From an uncultured Clostridia bacterium (GTDB lineage: Bacteria > Bacillota > Clostridia > RUG12999): a stretch of DNA of 50,163 nucleotides. A program made the translations under genes and the position numbers. Below, in pieces: positions 1 through 8,853 of this stretch. The notes below the pieces were generated by a model. The model had not been told where the DNA came from and searched no databases. It saw only the letters and a list, made by a program, of their open reading frames with translations. Positions within the stretch are counted from its first letter, which is position 1. Each line of letters opens with the position of its first letter. The stretch covers positions 1 to 50,163 of the forward strand of contig CAKVOK010000019.1 in the NCBI GenBank assembly GCA_934792465.1, given 5' to 3'.

Positions 1-5
1 TTATG

Positions 6-77
6 CTGTTTTTAGGTGTGAAACCGAAGGTTTCACACAAATGGTTTCGCAAAACCATTTGTTCAGTAGACATTATT
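6..77 (-). repeat. 72-bp double-hairpin repeat, left copy
   Basis: This segment is the exact reverse complement of 50092-50163. It folds as two perfect hairpins: 10-bp arms 16-25/29-38 (GTGTGAAACC, 3-nt loop) and 9-bp arms 39-47/52-60 (AAATGGTTT, 4-nt loop). It overlaps the stop codon of the minus-strand gene at 73-1215, so it lies directly downstream of a gene, in the same orientation relative to that gene as the right copy is to its gene. No transposase is nearby. A dispersed REP-like element or a repeated terminator is likely; which of the two is inference. Confidence 0.9.
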
Positions 78-1215
78 CAAACTGCTTTTCTCCGAGAATA
101 TGGTTTATATATTGTCTTGCGCATCTTCCGGACATACCGCCCCTCGTCAGTTCCCATCTTCTCGCACCGGCAATCAGCTCTTCATCGTTTATATCTATAT
201 TTTCAAGCTTTGCAAGATGCCTTACTATATCATAATATTCATTCTGCATAGGCTTTGTGAAACTGATTGCAAGTCCGAATCTGTCCGCAAGCGAAAGCTT
301 TTCCTGCATTGTGTCGCTTCTGTGCAGCTCGCTGTCCATATCGTTTCTGTCCTGCCACGATTCTTTCACAAGATGTCTGCGGTTTGACGTTGCGTATATC
401 AGCACGTTTTCCGCTTTTTCCCCCATGCCGCCCTCCATGACGGATTTCAGATATTTATACTCCGTTTCAAAATCTTCAAAGGACAAATCGTCCATATATA
501 TGATAAAATGATAATTCCTTTTGCGCAGCTGTCCCGTAAGCTCCTTTAAATATTTAAACTGATGTTTCGACACCTCAACGATTCTCAAACCGTCACCATA
601 AAACTTATTTAAAAGCGCCTTTATGCACGTGGATTTTCCCGTACCGCTGTCGCCGTACAGCAGCACATTGTTCGCCGCCGCTCCGTTCAAAAATTTTTCC
701 GTATTGGATATAAGCCGTTCTTTCTGCAAATCATATCCCCACAAATCATCGAACGTAACGCTGTCGAAATCCGCAACCGCCTTGAGCAAGCCGTTTTCAT
801 TAAGATAAAATGCCTTGTTCATTCCGAGCATTCCTGCGCCGTATTTCTTATAAATTTCCGCAACGGCATGAAGCTCGTTTCCCTGCCGTATTTCTTCCAT
901 AAGAGCGCAAACCGCTTTGCCTGTTTCGGTCATATCGCCTTTCGGTGCTCTAAAATATTTTTCATCATCGGTATAATAAAAATCCGCAAGAATATTCATT
1001 ATATCCTCTTCCGCAATCGCAGCAAGCGACCCGTCAGGCATATCGCCTTTTTCGCAGCGCAGCGAAAAAAGATTTTCGTCGTTTATGAGCATATATGCCG
1101 TATATATCTTGTGCAGCTCGCCGCTGATATTGTTTTCTGCGGCAATATCCAGGGCTCTCGGAATAATTTCATCTTTTTTCATATCGTTAAAGCTTCTGTA
1201 TATCAAATATTTCAT
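73..1215 (-). CDS. DUF815-type ATP-binding protein
   Basis: A 380-residue AAA-like ATPase of the DUF815 family, whose cellular role is not established. The Walker A motif GDSGTGKST and an acidic Walker B stretch (FIIYMDDLSFE) are clear, preceded by a family-specific N-terminal region of about 190 residues. I chose the ATG at 1215 because GGGAG stands just upstream and the protein then begins MKYLIYRSF; an open frame reaches 1275 but its first 20 residues look non-coding. It lies 72 bp downstream of the sbcC fragment on the same strand and may be read with sbcDC. Its stop codon falls inside the end repeat. No signal peptide is seen, so it should be cytoplasmic. Confidence 0.8.
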   Translation of the reverse strand: MKYLIYRSFNDMKKDEIIPRALDIAAENNISGELHKIYTAYMLINDENLFSLRCEKGDMPDGSLAAIAEEDIMNILADFYYTDDEKYFRAPKGDMTETGKAVCALMEEIRQGNELHAVAEIYKKYGAGMLGMNKAFYLNENGLLKAVADFDSVTFDDLWGYDLQKERLISNTEKFLNGAAANNVLLYGDSGTGKSTCIKALLNKFYGDGLRIVEVSKHQFKYLKELTGQLRKRNYHFIIYMDDLSFEDFETEYKYLKSVMEGGMGEKAENVLIYATSNRRHLVKESWQDRNDMDSELHRSDTMQEKLSLADRFGLAISFTKPMQNEYYDIVRHLAKLENIDINDEELIAGARRWELTRGGMSGRCARQYINHILGEKQFE

Positions 1216-1287
1216 TGTCGATTTCTCCCGTTTTCGTGATAATAATAGTATATCACAAATAAAAAAATAAGTCAATATATTGCAGTG

Positions 1288-2178
1288 TCATATATTCATT
1301 TTAAGTTCGCTGCCGACATCTTTTTTTATTACTTCTATGCCGGACGTTATATTCTCTTTCAGGAAATCCACATGAGATATTATGCCAACTACCGCCGCCG
1401 AATTTTTCATTACGCACAGCAGCGATACCGCATCGGCTGCGGAGTTTTCGTCCAGTGTTCCGAATCCCTCGTCTATAAACATCGCTTCCGGCCGTATTCC
1501 GCCCATCTGCGATTGCAGCGAGGTCAAAAGTCCTATGGAAAGCGCAAGCGATACAAGGAATTTTTCGCCGCCCGAAAGGCTCGTTACATCACGCTTTCCG
1601 CTCGTCTGCGAGTCCGAAACCTCAAATTCGAGCCCCGATTTTTCCCGTCCGGAAAGGCTTGCACTTCTGTAAAGCCTGTATCTGCCGCCGTAAACATTTT
1701 CAAGCAGGCGGTTCGCTTCGCTTATCACCTCCGACAGCATTATCCCGAGCGCATACCGCCGCAGACCGATTCCGCTGTCGCCGCGCACTCTCTTCAAAAA
1801 CAAATTATTTTCTTTCCACTTTAAATCTTCGGCTTCATATTCCGCCGCCGACTTTTCTGTATTGTTCAAAGCGGTTTTCAGCTTTCCGACGCGTTCTTTC
1901 AAAAGACCCGCATTAAGCTGTTCCGTTTTGATTTCTCCGTCCAGCCGCTCCGCTTCTTCTCTCGTCCGTTCAATATCCGGTTTTGATTTTTCACCTATCT
2001 CCCGTCTAACTTTTTCAATATTATGTAAACAGCTTTCCGTTTCGATAAACCATGCCTGCGTTTCCGATTTGAGTTCTTCAATATCGGTATTCAGATATTC
2101 GACAAATTCCTGTTCGTCCGCAAAGTCCGTGTTTTTCAGCAGCTCTTCAAATTTATTGGCATTATATTCTTTTTTTTG
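1288..2178 (-). CDS. sbcC: SbcC nuclease subunit, C-terminal part (after frameshift)
   Basis: This frame holds the second half of the SbcC ATPase: coiled coil, the ABC signature SLSGGEKF, Walker B followed by the acidic switch region (AMFIDEGFGTLDENS) and the terminal H-loop region (GIISHVDFLKENI). It continues the 2162-3889 frame after a run of eight A (2170-2177 on the plus strand as T). There is no credible start codon or ribosome site of its own; an open frame runs to 2268 but its first residues are shadow sequence of the other frame. Removing one A, or adding two, would join the two parts into a protein of about 870 residues. Function is therefore expected only if the shift is an error or is corrected by slippage. 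Confidence 0.85.
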   Translation of the reverse strand, partial: QKKEYNANKFEELLKNTDFADEQEFVEYLNTDIEELKSETQAWFIETESCLHNIEKVRREIGEKSKPDIERTREEAERLDGEIKTEQLNAGLLKERVGKLKTALNNTEKSAAEYEAEDLKWKENNLFLKRVRGDSGIGLRRYALGIMLSEVISEANRLLENVYGGRYRLYRSASLSGREKSGLEFEVSDSQTSGKRDVTSLSGGEKFLVSLALSIGLLTSLQSQMGGIRPEAMFIDEGFGTLDENSAADAVSLLCVMKNSAAVVGIISHVDFLKENITSGIEVIKKDVGSELKMNI

Positions 2179-3889
2179 CCGCTTTATGCTCTTTTTCTGC
2201 CGTCTTATATGCTTCCGACGTTGCAGCAAACGCATTTGAAGCTGAAGCATACGCCTTTTCGGATTCACTGCGTTCCGATTCGTAATTAACTATTTCCTCT
2301 TTTAGCCTTGTAAGCTCCGCACCATCAGATTCCGAAAACTCGTTTTTTTCAAGCTGAAGCTTTATCTGCTTTTGTTCTGCTGTATACTGCATAAGCTGTG
2401 CGGAAATATTCTTCAGCTTTTCCTCATTTTCGGCAAGTCTGCCGTTTATATCCTCTGTTTTTTTCGCCGCCGAATCTATTTTAGCCTTTTCACCGTCTAT
2501 ATCATTGCGTGTAACCGTTGTTTCCGATTTTTTCGCCGGACTTGGGTGGTGCAGGCTGCCGCACACGGGACACGGCTCGTTCTCTTTCAGCTCCGCCGCC
2601 AATTCGCCGCCGATTCCGGAAATATATTCATCAAACATTTTCGCATATTCCCTGAAAAGCCTTGCCTGCTCCCGTTCGGATTTCAGCCGCTCTGATTTAA
2701 TTTCCGCATTTTCTGCGGTATATCTTCTTTCCTTTTTTGTATAGACTTCAAGCTCTTTTTCCGTATTCTTAAGCTCTGATTTCAGGGCGGCGGCTTCCTT
2801 GCATTTTTCCTCCGTTTGTGCAAGCGTTTGCTTTTTTTCTTCGATATTTACCTTTTTCAGAATGTTCAGCGTTTCCTCTGCTTCCTTCAGAAGCTTTTCC
2901 GCATCAAGCAGCCTTTTTCCGCAATCACCGAAATTTTTCTCACGAAGTTTCAATGCGTCCTTTGCCTTTTTCATACTCTCGTATTCGGATTTCAAACCGA
3001 CTGCTTTTTCGGCATTTTTTATGCACTTTTGTTTTTCTTCAATATCATTTTTTCGGGAATTGAGGTTTTCCAGTCTTTTCTCGTTTGTTTCCAGTACCGC
3101 AAATTTTTCGCTCAGTGCCGTTTCCTCTTCAAATTTTTTCCTGAGCTTTTTTAAATTTTCTTCATTTTCCGCAATAGCTTTTATTTCTGCTTTGTATTTA
3201 TCCTCATCGGATTTCAGCAACTCGCACATTTCCTGCGTGTTTTCAACGCCGTATTCCTTAAAAACACGGTTTATTTCGGCATTGAGTCCGTCTAAATATC
3301 TTCGTTTTTCGTTGACTTTCTCCGTCATATTTTCCGCCGCTTTTTGCCATATATCCGCACCGAAAAGATTCGTCAAAATATACTCTTTTTCCTCCGACTT
3401 AGCCGTCAGCAATTTTTCAAACTGTCCCTGCGGCAGGATTATCACCTGTCGAAACTGCTCATAGCTGAGCCCCATTAATTCCTCCGCCTTGGATTCCACA
3501 TTCTTTTGTGTGGGATTTTCAAAAAACGGCATAAAGCTGCCGTCATCTGTCATATACAGTGCGTCATGTTCGGCGATATAGTTTTTGCGTGCCATTCTCA
3601 CCGACCGTACAAATTTATATTTTTTACCTCTGATACTAAATATAAATTCGACCTCGGTAATGTCCCCCGGTGCCGCATTCTGGCAGCGCATCGAAATGAA
3701 ATTTCCCCGTGTGCCTCCGCTGCTTCTGCCGTAGAGAGCATATGTCATTGCATCGAGTATGGTGGTTTTCCCAGCTCCGGTATTGCCCGATATAAGAAAC
3801 AGACCCGATTTTTCAAATGCCGAAAAATCTATTTTTTGTTCTTTCAAAAAGGGTCCGAATGCTTTCATTCTCAAAAAAATCGGTTTCAT
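2162..3889 (-). CDS. sbcC: SbcC nuclease subunit, N-terminal part
   Basis: SbcC is the SMC-like ATPase of the SbcCD complex, which opens hairpins and processes double-strand DNA ends. This 575-residue frame holds Walker A (SGNTGAGKT, about 34-42), the Q-loop ILPQGQF, a long charged coiled coil and the zinc hook CPVC in its middle (about residue 440), where SbcC dimers join. It stops early at 2162 because of the A8 frameshift. The ATG at 3889 is preceded by GGGAGGAG and overlaps the sbcD stop as ATGA, which is typical of translational coupling. The true C-terminal half follows in another frame. Confidence 0.9.
   Translation of the reverse strand: MKPIFLRMKAFGPFLKEQKIDFSAFEKSGLFLISGNTGAGKTTILDAMTYALYGRSSGGTRGNFISMRCQNAAPGDITEVEFIFSIRGKKYKFVRSVRMARKNYIAEHDALYMTDDGSFMPFFENPTQKNVESKAEELMGLSYEQFRQVIILPQGQFEKLLTAKSEEKEYILTNLFGADIWQKAAENMTEKVNEKRRYLDGLNAEINRVFKEYGVENTQEMCELLKSDEDKYKAEIKAIAENEENLKKLRKKFEEETALSEKFAVLETNEKRLENLNSRKNDIEEKQKCIKNAEKAVGLKSEYESMKKAKDALKLREKNFGDCGKRLLDAEKLLKEAEETLNILKKVNIEEKKQTLAQTEEKCKEAAALKSELKNTEKELEVYTKKERRYTAENAEIKSERLKSEREQARLFREYAKMFDEYISGIGGELAAELKENEPCPVCGSLHHPSPAKKSETTVTRNDIDGEKAKIDSAAKKTEDINGRLAENEEKLKNISAQLMQYTAEQKQIKLQLEKNEFSESDGAELTRLKEEIVNYESERSESEKAYASASNAFAATSEAYKTAEKEHKAAKKRI
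2170..2177 (-). other. A8 run at the sbcC frameshift
   Basis: The coding strand reads GC followed by eight A and GAATATAAT. The upstream frame reaches TAA four codons into this stretch, while the SbcC-like sequence carries on in the frame reached by dropping one A. Long A runs are known sites of RNA polymerase slippage and of indel errors. The sequence alone cannot tell a true mutation, a corrected shift and an assembly error apart. Confidence 0.85.
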
Positions 3890-4968
3890 CTTTTCTCCTC
3901 CCATACATCGGAAACGGCTTTTTCAAACAGTTTTATCTGTTCTTTCGTCGGTTCGTAATCAAAATTTTCTTTAAAATACATATTCAGAATATCCGTCGGC
4001 GACATATGGCTGATTTCCTCGCTCGTTACCGCCGTTTCATGTTCATCTCCGCTTTTTCCGACAACAGAAAGGAGATTTTTATATCGGCTTCTGAGTTCGT
4101 CCGTCACGGTAAGTCCGGCATTTCTGTCCGTCAGAACCACTTTCACGTAATCATCATTGTTTTCACCGCATACAACCTCGTCATACGTTCCCTTTACAAC
4201 GCATAAATCATGCTTTTGTCCGATTTTCACATATTCACGCTTTTTCGTATTCGTATCGAAAATAACTACCTGCTTGTCCTGCTCCGCTTCGCCGAATGAA
4301 TATTTTACAGGCGACCCCGAATACACTATATTTTCGCCTATCTCCTGAAATCTGTGCAAATGACCGAGTGCAACGTAGTCAAATCCCCCGAACACATCCT
4401 TCGATACAAGGTTTGAACCTCCGACAGCCGCCGCTTTATCGCTTTCGCTTATACGGCTGCCGTTCACAAATGCGTGCGCCATAAGGATATTCACTCTCGA
4501 TTTATCCGCTTTTCTGCGTATTTCATCGCAAATTATCATATACGCATTTTCATAGCTTCCGGCATTTTCTATCTGCGATGCATTGAAATACGGTATGCAA
4601 TATATATCCGCATTGTCAATACTTATTTTTTTCATTTCGTCCAAATATGCCGTAACGTAAAGTCCCGAATTTTCGAGCAGTGCGGACGTCATGCCGAGCC
4701 TTGCTGCGCTGTCGTGATTTCCTGCGATAACTATCATTTTAATTCCGAGTTTGCCGCATATTTTCACGGCGAAATCGTTGTATGCCGTTATTGCCTCGCT
4801 GTTTGCAACGCTGCTGTCGAAAACATCTCCGGCAACGGCTACCGCATCTATACCGTAATCACATATAATATCCTCAATTTGTTCGATAAAAAACCGCTGA
4901 TTTTCCATAAGCGGCACTCCGCACAGCTTTATGCCGAAATGCAAATCGGAAGTATGTAATATTCTCAT
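3886..4968 (-). CDS. sbcD: Exonuclease SbcD
   Basis: SbcD is the Mre11-like nuclease partner of SbcC. The 360-residue protein shows the metallophosphoesterase motifs: DLH near the start (D8, H10), GDVFD (D48), GNHDS, and the later GHLHRFQ. The start at 4968 gives the classical N-terminus MRILHTSDLHFG; a TTG at 5007 in the same frame would add 13 unlike residues and overlap the gene upstream. An AAAGGA stands before 4968. Gene order sbcD-sbcC with a 4-base overlap is the usual one. The nuclease half appears intact although sbcC is interrupted. Confidence 0.93.
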   Translation of the reverse strand: MRILHTSDLHFGIKLCGVPLMENQRFFIEQIEDIICDYGIDAVAVAGDVFDSSVANSEAITAYNDFAVKICGKLGIKMIVIAGNHDSAARLGMTSALLENSGLYVTAYLDEMKKISIDNADIYCIPYFNASQIENAGSYENAYMIICDEIRRKADKSRVNILMAHAFVNGSRISESDKAAAVGGSNLVSKDVFGGFDYVALGHLHRFQEIGENIVYSGSPVKYSFGEAEQDKQVVIFDTNTKKREYVKIGQKHDLCVVKGTYDEVVCGENNDDYVKVVLTDRNAGLTVTDELRSRYKNLLSVVGKSGDEHETAVTSEEISHMSPTDILNMYFKENFDYEPTKEQIKLFEKAVSDVWEEKR

Positions 4969-5003
4969 TTTTACGACCGTTCCTTTCACAAAACCGAGTT
5001 TAT

Positions 5004-5453
5004 TCAAGCTTTCAGCTCATTTTTGATATATTCGTCTATTATTTCCGCCGCTTCCTCGACAACGATTGCGCACGGACGTTTTTTATAATATTCTTCCGTG
5101 CGTGCGTCCGGCTTCGGCCCGCTGTTCTCGCCTTTTCTGAGTCCCAGAATCTCACGGCATATTATAGACCCTCGCTGTTTTTTAAATTCCTCCGCAATCT
5201 GCCGAACTTTTACATAATGCTCCTGTTTCAGTTTCGGGTCTGTATTTCCGCAGAGCATACCGAGTACCATTTCTGCGCCGCTCAGTGCTCCGCATACCTC
5301 ACGCAGTCTGCCCAATCCTCCGCCGAAAGACGAGGATACTTTCAATGCGGTTTCTTCGTCCATTCCCGTGACATCGCAAAACGCAGCAAAAACCGCCTGT
5401 GAGCAGTTATATCCCTCGAAAAACAATTCCTTAGCCTTTTCCCTGTGCGTCAT
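5004..5453 (-). CDS. C_GCAxxG_C_C family redox protein
   Basis: A 149-residue protein of the C_GCAxxG_C_C family (TIGR01909 type), named for its conserved cysteines; members often sit beside redox enzymes, but the biochemical role is not settled. Here the cysteines appear as NCSQAV, the VCGALSGA motif, MLCG and CREILG, with a further C near the end. The start has AAAGGAG just upstream. It lies 78 bp after the FAD-dependent oxidoreductase on the same strand, so a shared role in electron transfer is plausible. It ends 35 bp before sbcD and may be in one transcript with it. Confidence 0.85.
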   Translation of the reverse strand: MTHREKAKELFFEGYNCSQAVFAAFCDVTGMDEETALKVSSSFGGGLGRLREVCGALSGAEMVLGMLCGNTDPKLKQEHYVKVRQIAEEFKKQRGSIICREILGLRKGENSGPKPDARTEEYYKKRPCAIVVEEAAEIIDEYIKNELKA

Positions 5454-5531
5454 ATATATTTCTCTCCTTTAACAGACAAACTGCCGCATAGCGGAGCAAA
5501 TACCCTCCGTTTGCAGCAGTCCGCCTAATGT

Positions 5532-6734
5532 TTAAACTAAATCTTTTTCGTGCAATACAACACCCGAATTTTTCAATATATCCTGTAATTTGCTTACGTC
5601 CAGCTCTGCGAAATCGTCGCTCATCGCCGCTGCCGTGCCTGCCGCCTGACCTGTCACGGCACACGCCGGAATTACTCTCGATATATCCCACATTTTATCC
5701 GTTACGCTTATGCATCTGCCGGCGCATATCAGGTTTTTAACCTTTTCCCCGTAAAGCGTTTCAAAAGGTATCTCATAAACAGGTCCTCTCTTGCGCCAAT
5801 CGGAAATAAGTCCGCAGCTGCTGCCGAAATATTTGTGCATTTCCGAATCGTCCAATACATACTTCCCGCCGATTCGCCTTGTCATGCGCAGCTGCGGCAT
5901 TGTCGCAATCGTAACCGGCATATATGTATCGTCTGACTTTCGTTTTTTAATAAAATCATTCAGAATCTGCGTATGCGACATAATAAGCATATCACTTATT
6001 TCTTCGCCGTCCAGACCTGTAAATCTCCTGTCTGTCAAAGGCTGTGGCTCATTTCCTGTTTTGTCCTCGTCCGGGACTTCCGCATATCCGAGCATATTAA
6101 GGTCTACTTTTCCCTTTGAATATGCATAGCTCCACGCAGCAAGCACATTCATTGGCTTAAAAGTTTCTGTATTTTCTCCGGCAAAGCTGCATATGTCCGC
6201 ATCGCCGGTGGCATCTACCACACTCTTTATTTTATATGCTGTTCGTCCGCTTTTATTTTCCACAGCAATTGATGTTATTTTATCATTTTCCGCTACAACT
6301 CCGCAAATTTTGGTATCATACAAAATTTTGACTCCTGCCTCTGCAAGAAGTTTTTCAGATTCAATGGCAAGCAGTGCCGCATTAAACTGCACCTCGTAAC
6401 GCTTTCTGCTTTTTTCTTCATGCGTTCCGTTTTCCAGCCACGCCGTCGGATAATTTTTTTCCGCAAAATGCTTAATCGAAAGCTTAAGCAATTCCTCCGC
6501 TTGCCCGAAACTCACTTGACGGCCGCAACCGTCACAAAGCGGAAGATATATTGTCACAAGTCCTGCTGTAGCAAGTCCGCCGAGCATACATTGTTTCTCT
6601 GCAAGAACAACCCTCGCCCCGTTTCTCGCAGCCGCAAGTGCCGCACTTATCCCCGCAACTCCGCCGCCTGCAACAAAAACATCGTATTCGCCTTTAACAG
6701 GAATCTGTCTTTCTTTCTCAGTTATTGTATACAC
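5532..6734 (-). CDS. FAD-dependent oxidoreductase
   Basis: A flavoprotein of about 400 residues in the FAD_oxidored (PF12831-like) group. The N-terminal dinucleotide fold is visible as VAGGGVAGISAALAAARNG with the following acidic E (VLAEK), then MLGGLATAG; a second nucleotide-contact motif (VVDATGDAD) and the C-terminal CAGRCI segment complete the pattern. Substrate is unknown. I chose the GTG at 6734 because GGGAGAGG precedes it at good distance; a TTG at 6764 extends the frame but has no such site. It is followed by the C_GCAxxG protein, a pairing that suggests a small redox operon. No signal peptide is visible. Confidence 0.82.
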   Translation of the reverse strand: MYTITEKERQIPVKGEYDVFVAGGGVAGISAALAAARNGARVVLAEKQCMLGGLATAGLVTIYLPLCDGCGRQVSFGQAEELLKLSIKHFAEKNYPTAWLENGTHEEKSRKRYEVQFNAALLAIESEKLLAEAGVKILYDTKICGVVAENDKITSIAVENKSGRTAYKIKSVVDATGDADICSFAGENTETFKPMNVLAAWSYAYSKGKVDLNMLGYAEVPDEDKTGNEPQPLTDRRFTGLDGEEISDMLIMSHTQILNDFIKKRKSDDTYMPVTIATMPQLRMTRRIGGKYVLDDSEMHKYFGSSCGLISDWRKRGPVYEIPFETLYGEKVKNLICAGRCISVTDKMWDISRVIPACAVTGQAAGTAAAMSDDFAELDVSKLQDILKNSGVVLHEKDLV

Positions 6735-6778
6735 CGCAATCCTCTCCCAATTATATTTTTGCAATTATCCGGCTGCAA

Positions 6779-6805
6779 GCTTTTTTGACATTTTTTCAAA
6801 AAAGC
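6779..6805 (-). terminator. Hairpin downstream of the glm operon
   Basis: The arms GCTTTTTTGA (6779-6788) and TCAAAAAAGC (6796-6805) form a perfect 10-bp stem with a 7-nt loop between the end of the glmU-like gene and the start of the FAD oxidoreductase. The stem is A/T-rich rather than followed by a clear U tract, so it may be only a partial terminator. Confidence 0.5.
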
Positions 6806-6832
6806 CTGTGTGTCACCGTAAACTTCACGCTG

Positions 6833-7462
6833 TTATTTATTGCGTTTTTTTACCCAGTCCTCTTTAACGACCTGGCGTGCCCTGGCTATCGCAAGGCTTT
6901 CTCCCGGAACGTCCTCCGTTATAGTCGAGCCTGCCGCCGTAAATGCGTTTTCGCCGACCTTAACGGGCGCTACAAGATTCGTATTGCAGCCGATAAATGC
7001 ATTATCTTCTATAACAGTTCTGTGCTTCGTCTTGCCGTCGTAATTCACCACAACCGTACCGCAGCCGAAATTAATTCCGCTGCCCACGTCTGCGTCGCCG
7101 ATATATGTTAAATGCGATATTTTGGTTCCGTCGCCGATATTTGAATTTTTAAGCTCAACGAAATCGCCCACACGAACGCTTTTGCCGATTTTGCAATCCG
7201 GGCGGATATATGCGAAAGGCCCTACCGTGGTGTTTTCGCCTATCTCGCTGTTCATTATAACGGAATGTTTAATCTTCACGCCGTTCGCTATTTTTGCGTC
7301 CGTTATCTCGCTGCAAAAGCCTACCGTCACGTTTTCGCCTATAACCGTATTCCCTTTTATGCACACATTCGGCTCTATAACCGTGCCCTTGCCTATTTCC
7401 ACCGTATCGTCTATATATACTGTCTTTTCATCTATAAATGTTACACCGTCATATTTCTTCAT
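6833..7462 (-). CDS. GlmU-type acetyltransferase domain, stand-alone
   Basis: A 209-residue left-handed beta-helix protein that matches the C-terminal glucosamine-1-phosphate N-acetyltransferase half of GlmU. Visible are the hexapeptide repeats from residue 20 on and GlmU-specific stretches such as FAYIRPDCKIG, HLTYIGDADVG, NFGCGTVVVNYDG and SLAIARARQ. The N-terminal uridylyltransferase domain, about 230 residues in normal GlmU, is absent: the gene has its own AAAGGAG and ATG, and the preceding sequence is glmM. It should acetylate GlcN-1-P made by GlmM, leaving UDP transfer to an enzyme encoded elsewhere. It is third in a glmS-glmM-glmU(C) operon. The function is inferred from strong family patterns and from the neighbours. 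Confidence 0.88.
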   Translation of the reverse strand: MKKYDGVTFIDEKTVYIDDTVEIGKGTVIEPNVCIKGNTVIGENVTVGFCSEITDAKIANGVKIKHSVIMNSEIGENTTVGPFAYIRPDCKIGKSVRVGDFVELKNSNIGDGTKISHLTYIGDADVGSGINFGCGTVVVNYDGKTKHRTVIEDNAFIGCNTNLVAPVKVGENAFTAAGSTITEDVPGESLAIARARQVVKEDWVKKRNK

Positions 7463-7486
7463 AATTATACGTACTCCTTTCCGCTG

Positions 7487-8836
7487 TTAACCGAGTCTTG
7501 CTTCTATAAGCTTTGCGAGATAATTCGCCTTTTGCTCTATTATATCCTGCGACTGTCCCTCTATCATTACACGTACAAACGGCTCTGTTCCGGACGGTCT
7601 TATAACTACTCTGCCGCTTTCTTTAAACTCGTTTTCCAATTCACGGATTTCGTCCGTTATTACTTTATCATTTACATAATCATATTTTTTGCTGTTCTTG
7701 ACCTTTGCGTTTATCATTACCTGCGGCAGCGGCTTAAACACATCGGAAAGCTCCGATATTTTCTTGCCGGAATGTTTCATTATTTTAAGTACCTGCAATG
7801 CCGATACAAGTCCGTCGCCCGTTGTATTGTAATCGAGGAAAATAATATGTCCGGACTGCTCGCCGCCTATGGAATATCCGCTTTTGAGCATTTCTTCAAG
7901 AACGTATCTGTCGCCGACCTTTGTCTGAACGATGTTTATGCCCTGTTCTTTCGCCGTCAGCACAAGTCCGAGATTCGTCATTATCGTAGTTACAAGCGTA
8001 TTCTTGTTGAGCATTTCTCTTTCCTTGAAATAGTTTGCGCATACAAGCATTATCTTGTCGCCGTCTATGAGATTTCCTTTTTCGTCAACAACAAGCAGTC
8101 TGTCTGCGTCGCCGTCGAAGCTCAAGCCTATATCCACGCCGACGTTTTTCACGTATTCGCAGAATTTATCCGTATGCGTAGAACCGCAGTCGAGATTTAT
8201 ATTTGTTCCGTTCGGGTGGTTTGCGATTACGAACACCTCCGCACCTAAATCCACAAGAACGTTGACAGCTGTTTCGCAGGAAGCACCGTTTGCACAGTCT
8301 ACGGCAATCTTCATTCCGCTTAAATCGCAGTCAATCGTCTTTTTCGCAAATTTCACATAATCCTTTACTGCCGTATCTACCTTGCTCGCCGTTCCCACAG
8401 CGTCGCCTGTCGGCAGCTTTATACCTTCTTCGCCGTTCAGAATAAGCTCTTCTATTCTTTCTTCTATCTCATCGTTCAGCTTATATCCGTTGCCGTTAAA
8501 AATCTTGATTCCGTTATATTCCGCCGAGTTGTGCGATGCAGAAATAACGATTCCTGCGTCAGCGTTATATTTTCTCGTGAGGTATGCAACCGCCGGAGTA
8601 GGTATTACTCCGAGCGATATTACCTTAGCACCCACGGAACAAAGTCCCGCCGTGAGTGCGGCTTCGAGCATATCTCCCGATATTCTCGTATCTTTACCGA
8701 TAAGAAATTCCGGTTTGCGTTTTATTTCTCCCGTCAGCACAAAAGCTGCGCATCTGCCTATTTTAAATGCAAGTTCGCAGGTAAGCTCTTCGTTTGCAAC
8801 TCCGCGAACGCCGTCCGTACCAAATAATTTACCCAT
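7487..8836 (-). CDS. glmM: Phosphoglucosamine mutase GlmM
   Basis: Converts glucosamine-6-phosphate to glucosamine-1-phosphate, the second step to UDP-GlcNAc for peptidoglycan. The 449 residues are the usual length. Diagnostic motifs are GTDGVRGVAN at the N-terminus, the phosphoserine loop VISASHNSAEYNG, the metal-binding DGDADRLL and the phosphate-binding RPSGTEPFVRVM near the end. AAAGGA stands before the ATG. It begins 17 bp after glmS stops and ends 24 bp before the GlmU-like gene, so all three should be on one mRNA controlled by the upstream ribozyme. Confidence 0.96.
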   Translation of the reverse strand: MGKLFGTDGVRGVANEELTCELAFKIGRCAAFVLTGEIKRKPEFLIGKDTRISGDMLEAALTAGLCSVGAKVISLGVIPTPAVAYLTRKYNADAGIVISASHNSAEYNGIKIFNGNGYKLNDEIEERIEELILNGEEGIKLPTGDAVGTASKVDTAVKDYVKFAKKTIDCDLSGMKIAVDCANGASCETAVNVLVDLGAEVFVIANHPNGTNINLDCGSTHTDKFCEYVKNVGVDIGLSFDGDADRLLVVDEKGNLIDGDKIMLVCANYFKEREMLNKNTLVTTIMTNLGLVLTAKEQGINIVQTKVGDRYVLEEMLKSGYSIGGEQSGHIIFLDYNTTGDGLVSALQVLKIMKHSGKKISELSDVFKPLPQVMINAKVKNSKKYDYVNDKVITDEIRELENEFKESGRVVIRPSGTEPFVRVMIEGQSQDIIEQKANYLAKLIEARLG

Positions 8837-8853
8837 AATAAATCTGTCCTTTC

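Noticed and set aside
7265..8248. 327-codon open frame on the plus strand
   Set aside because: Antisense to glmM and the GlmU-like gene; shadow of their codon bias.
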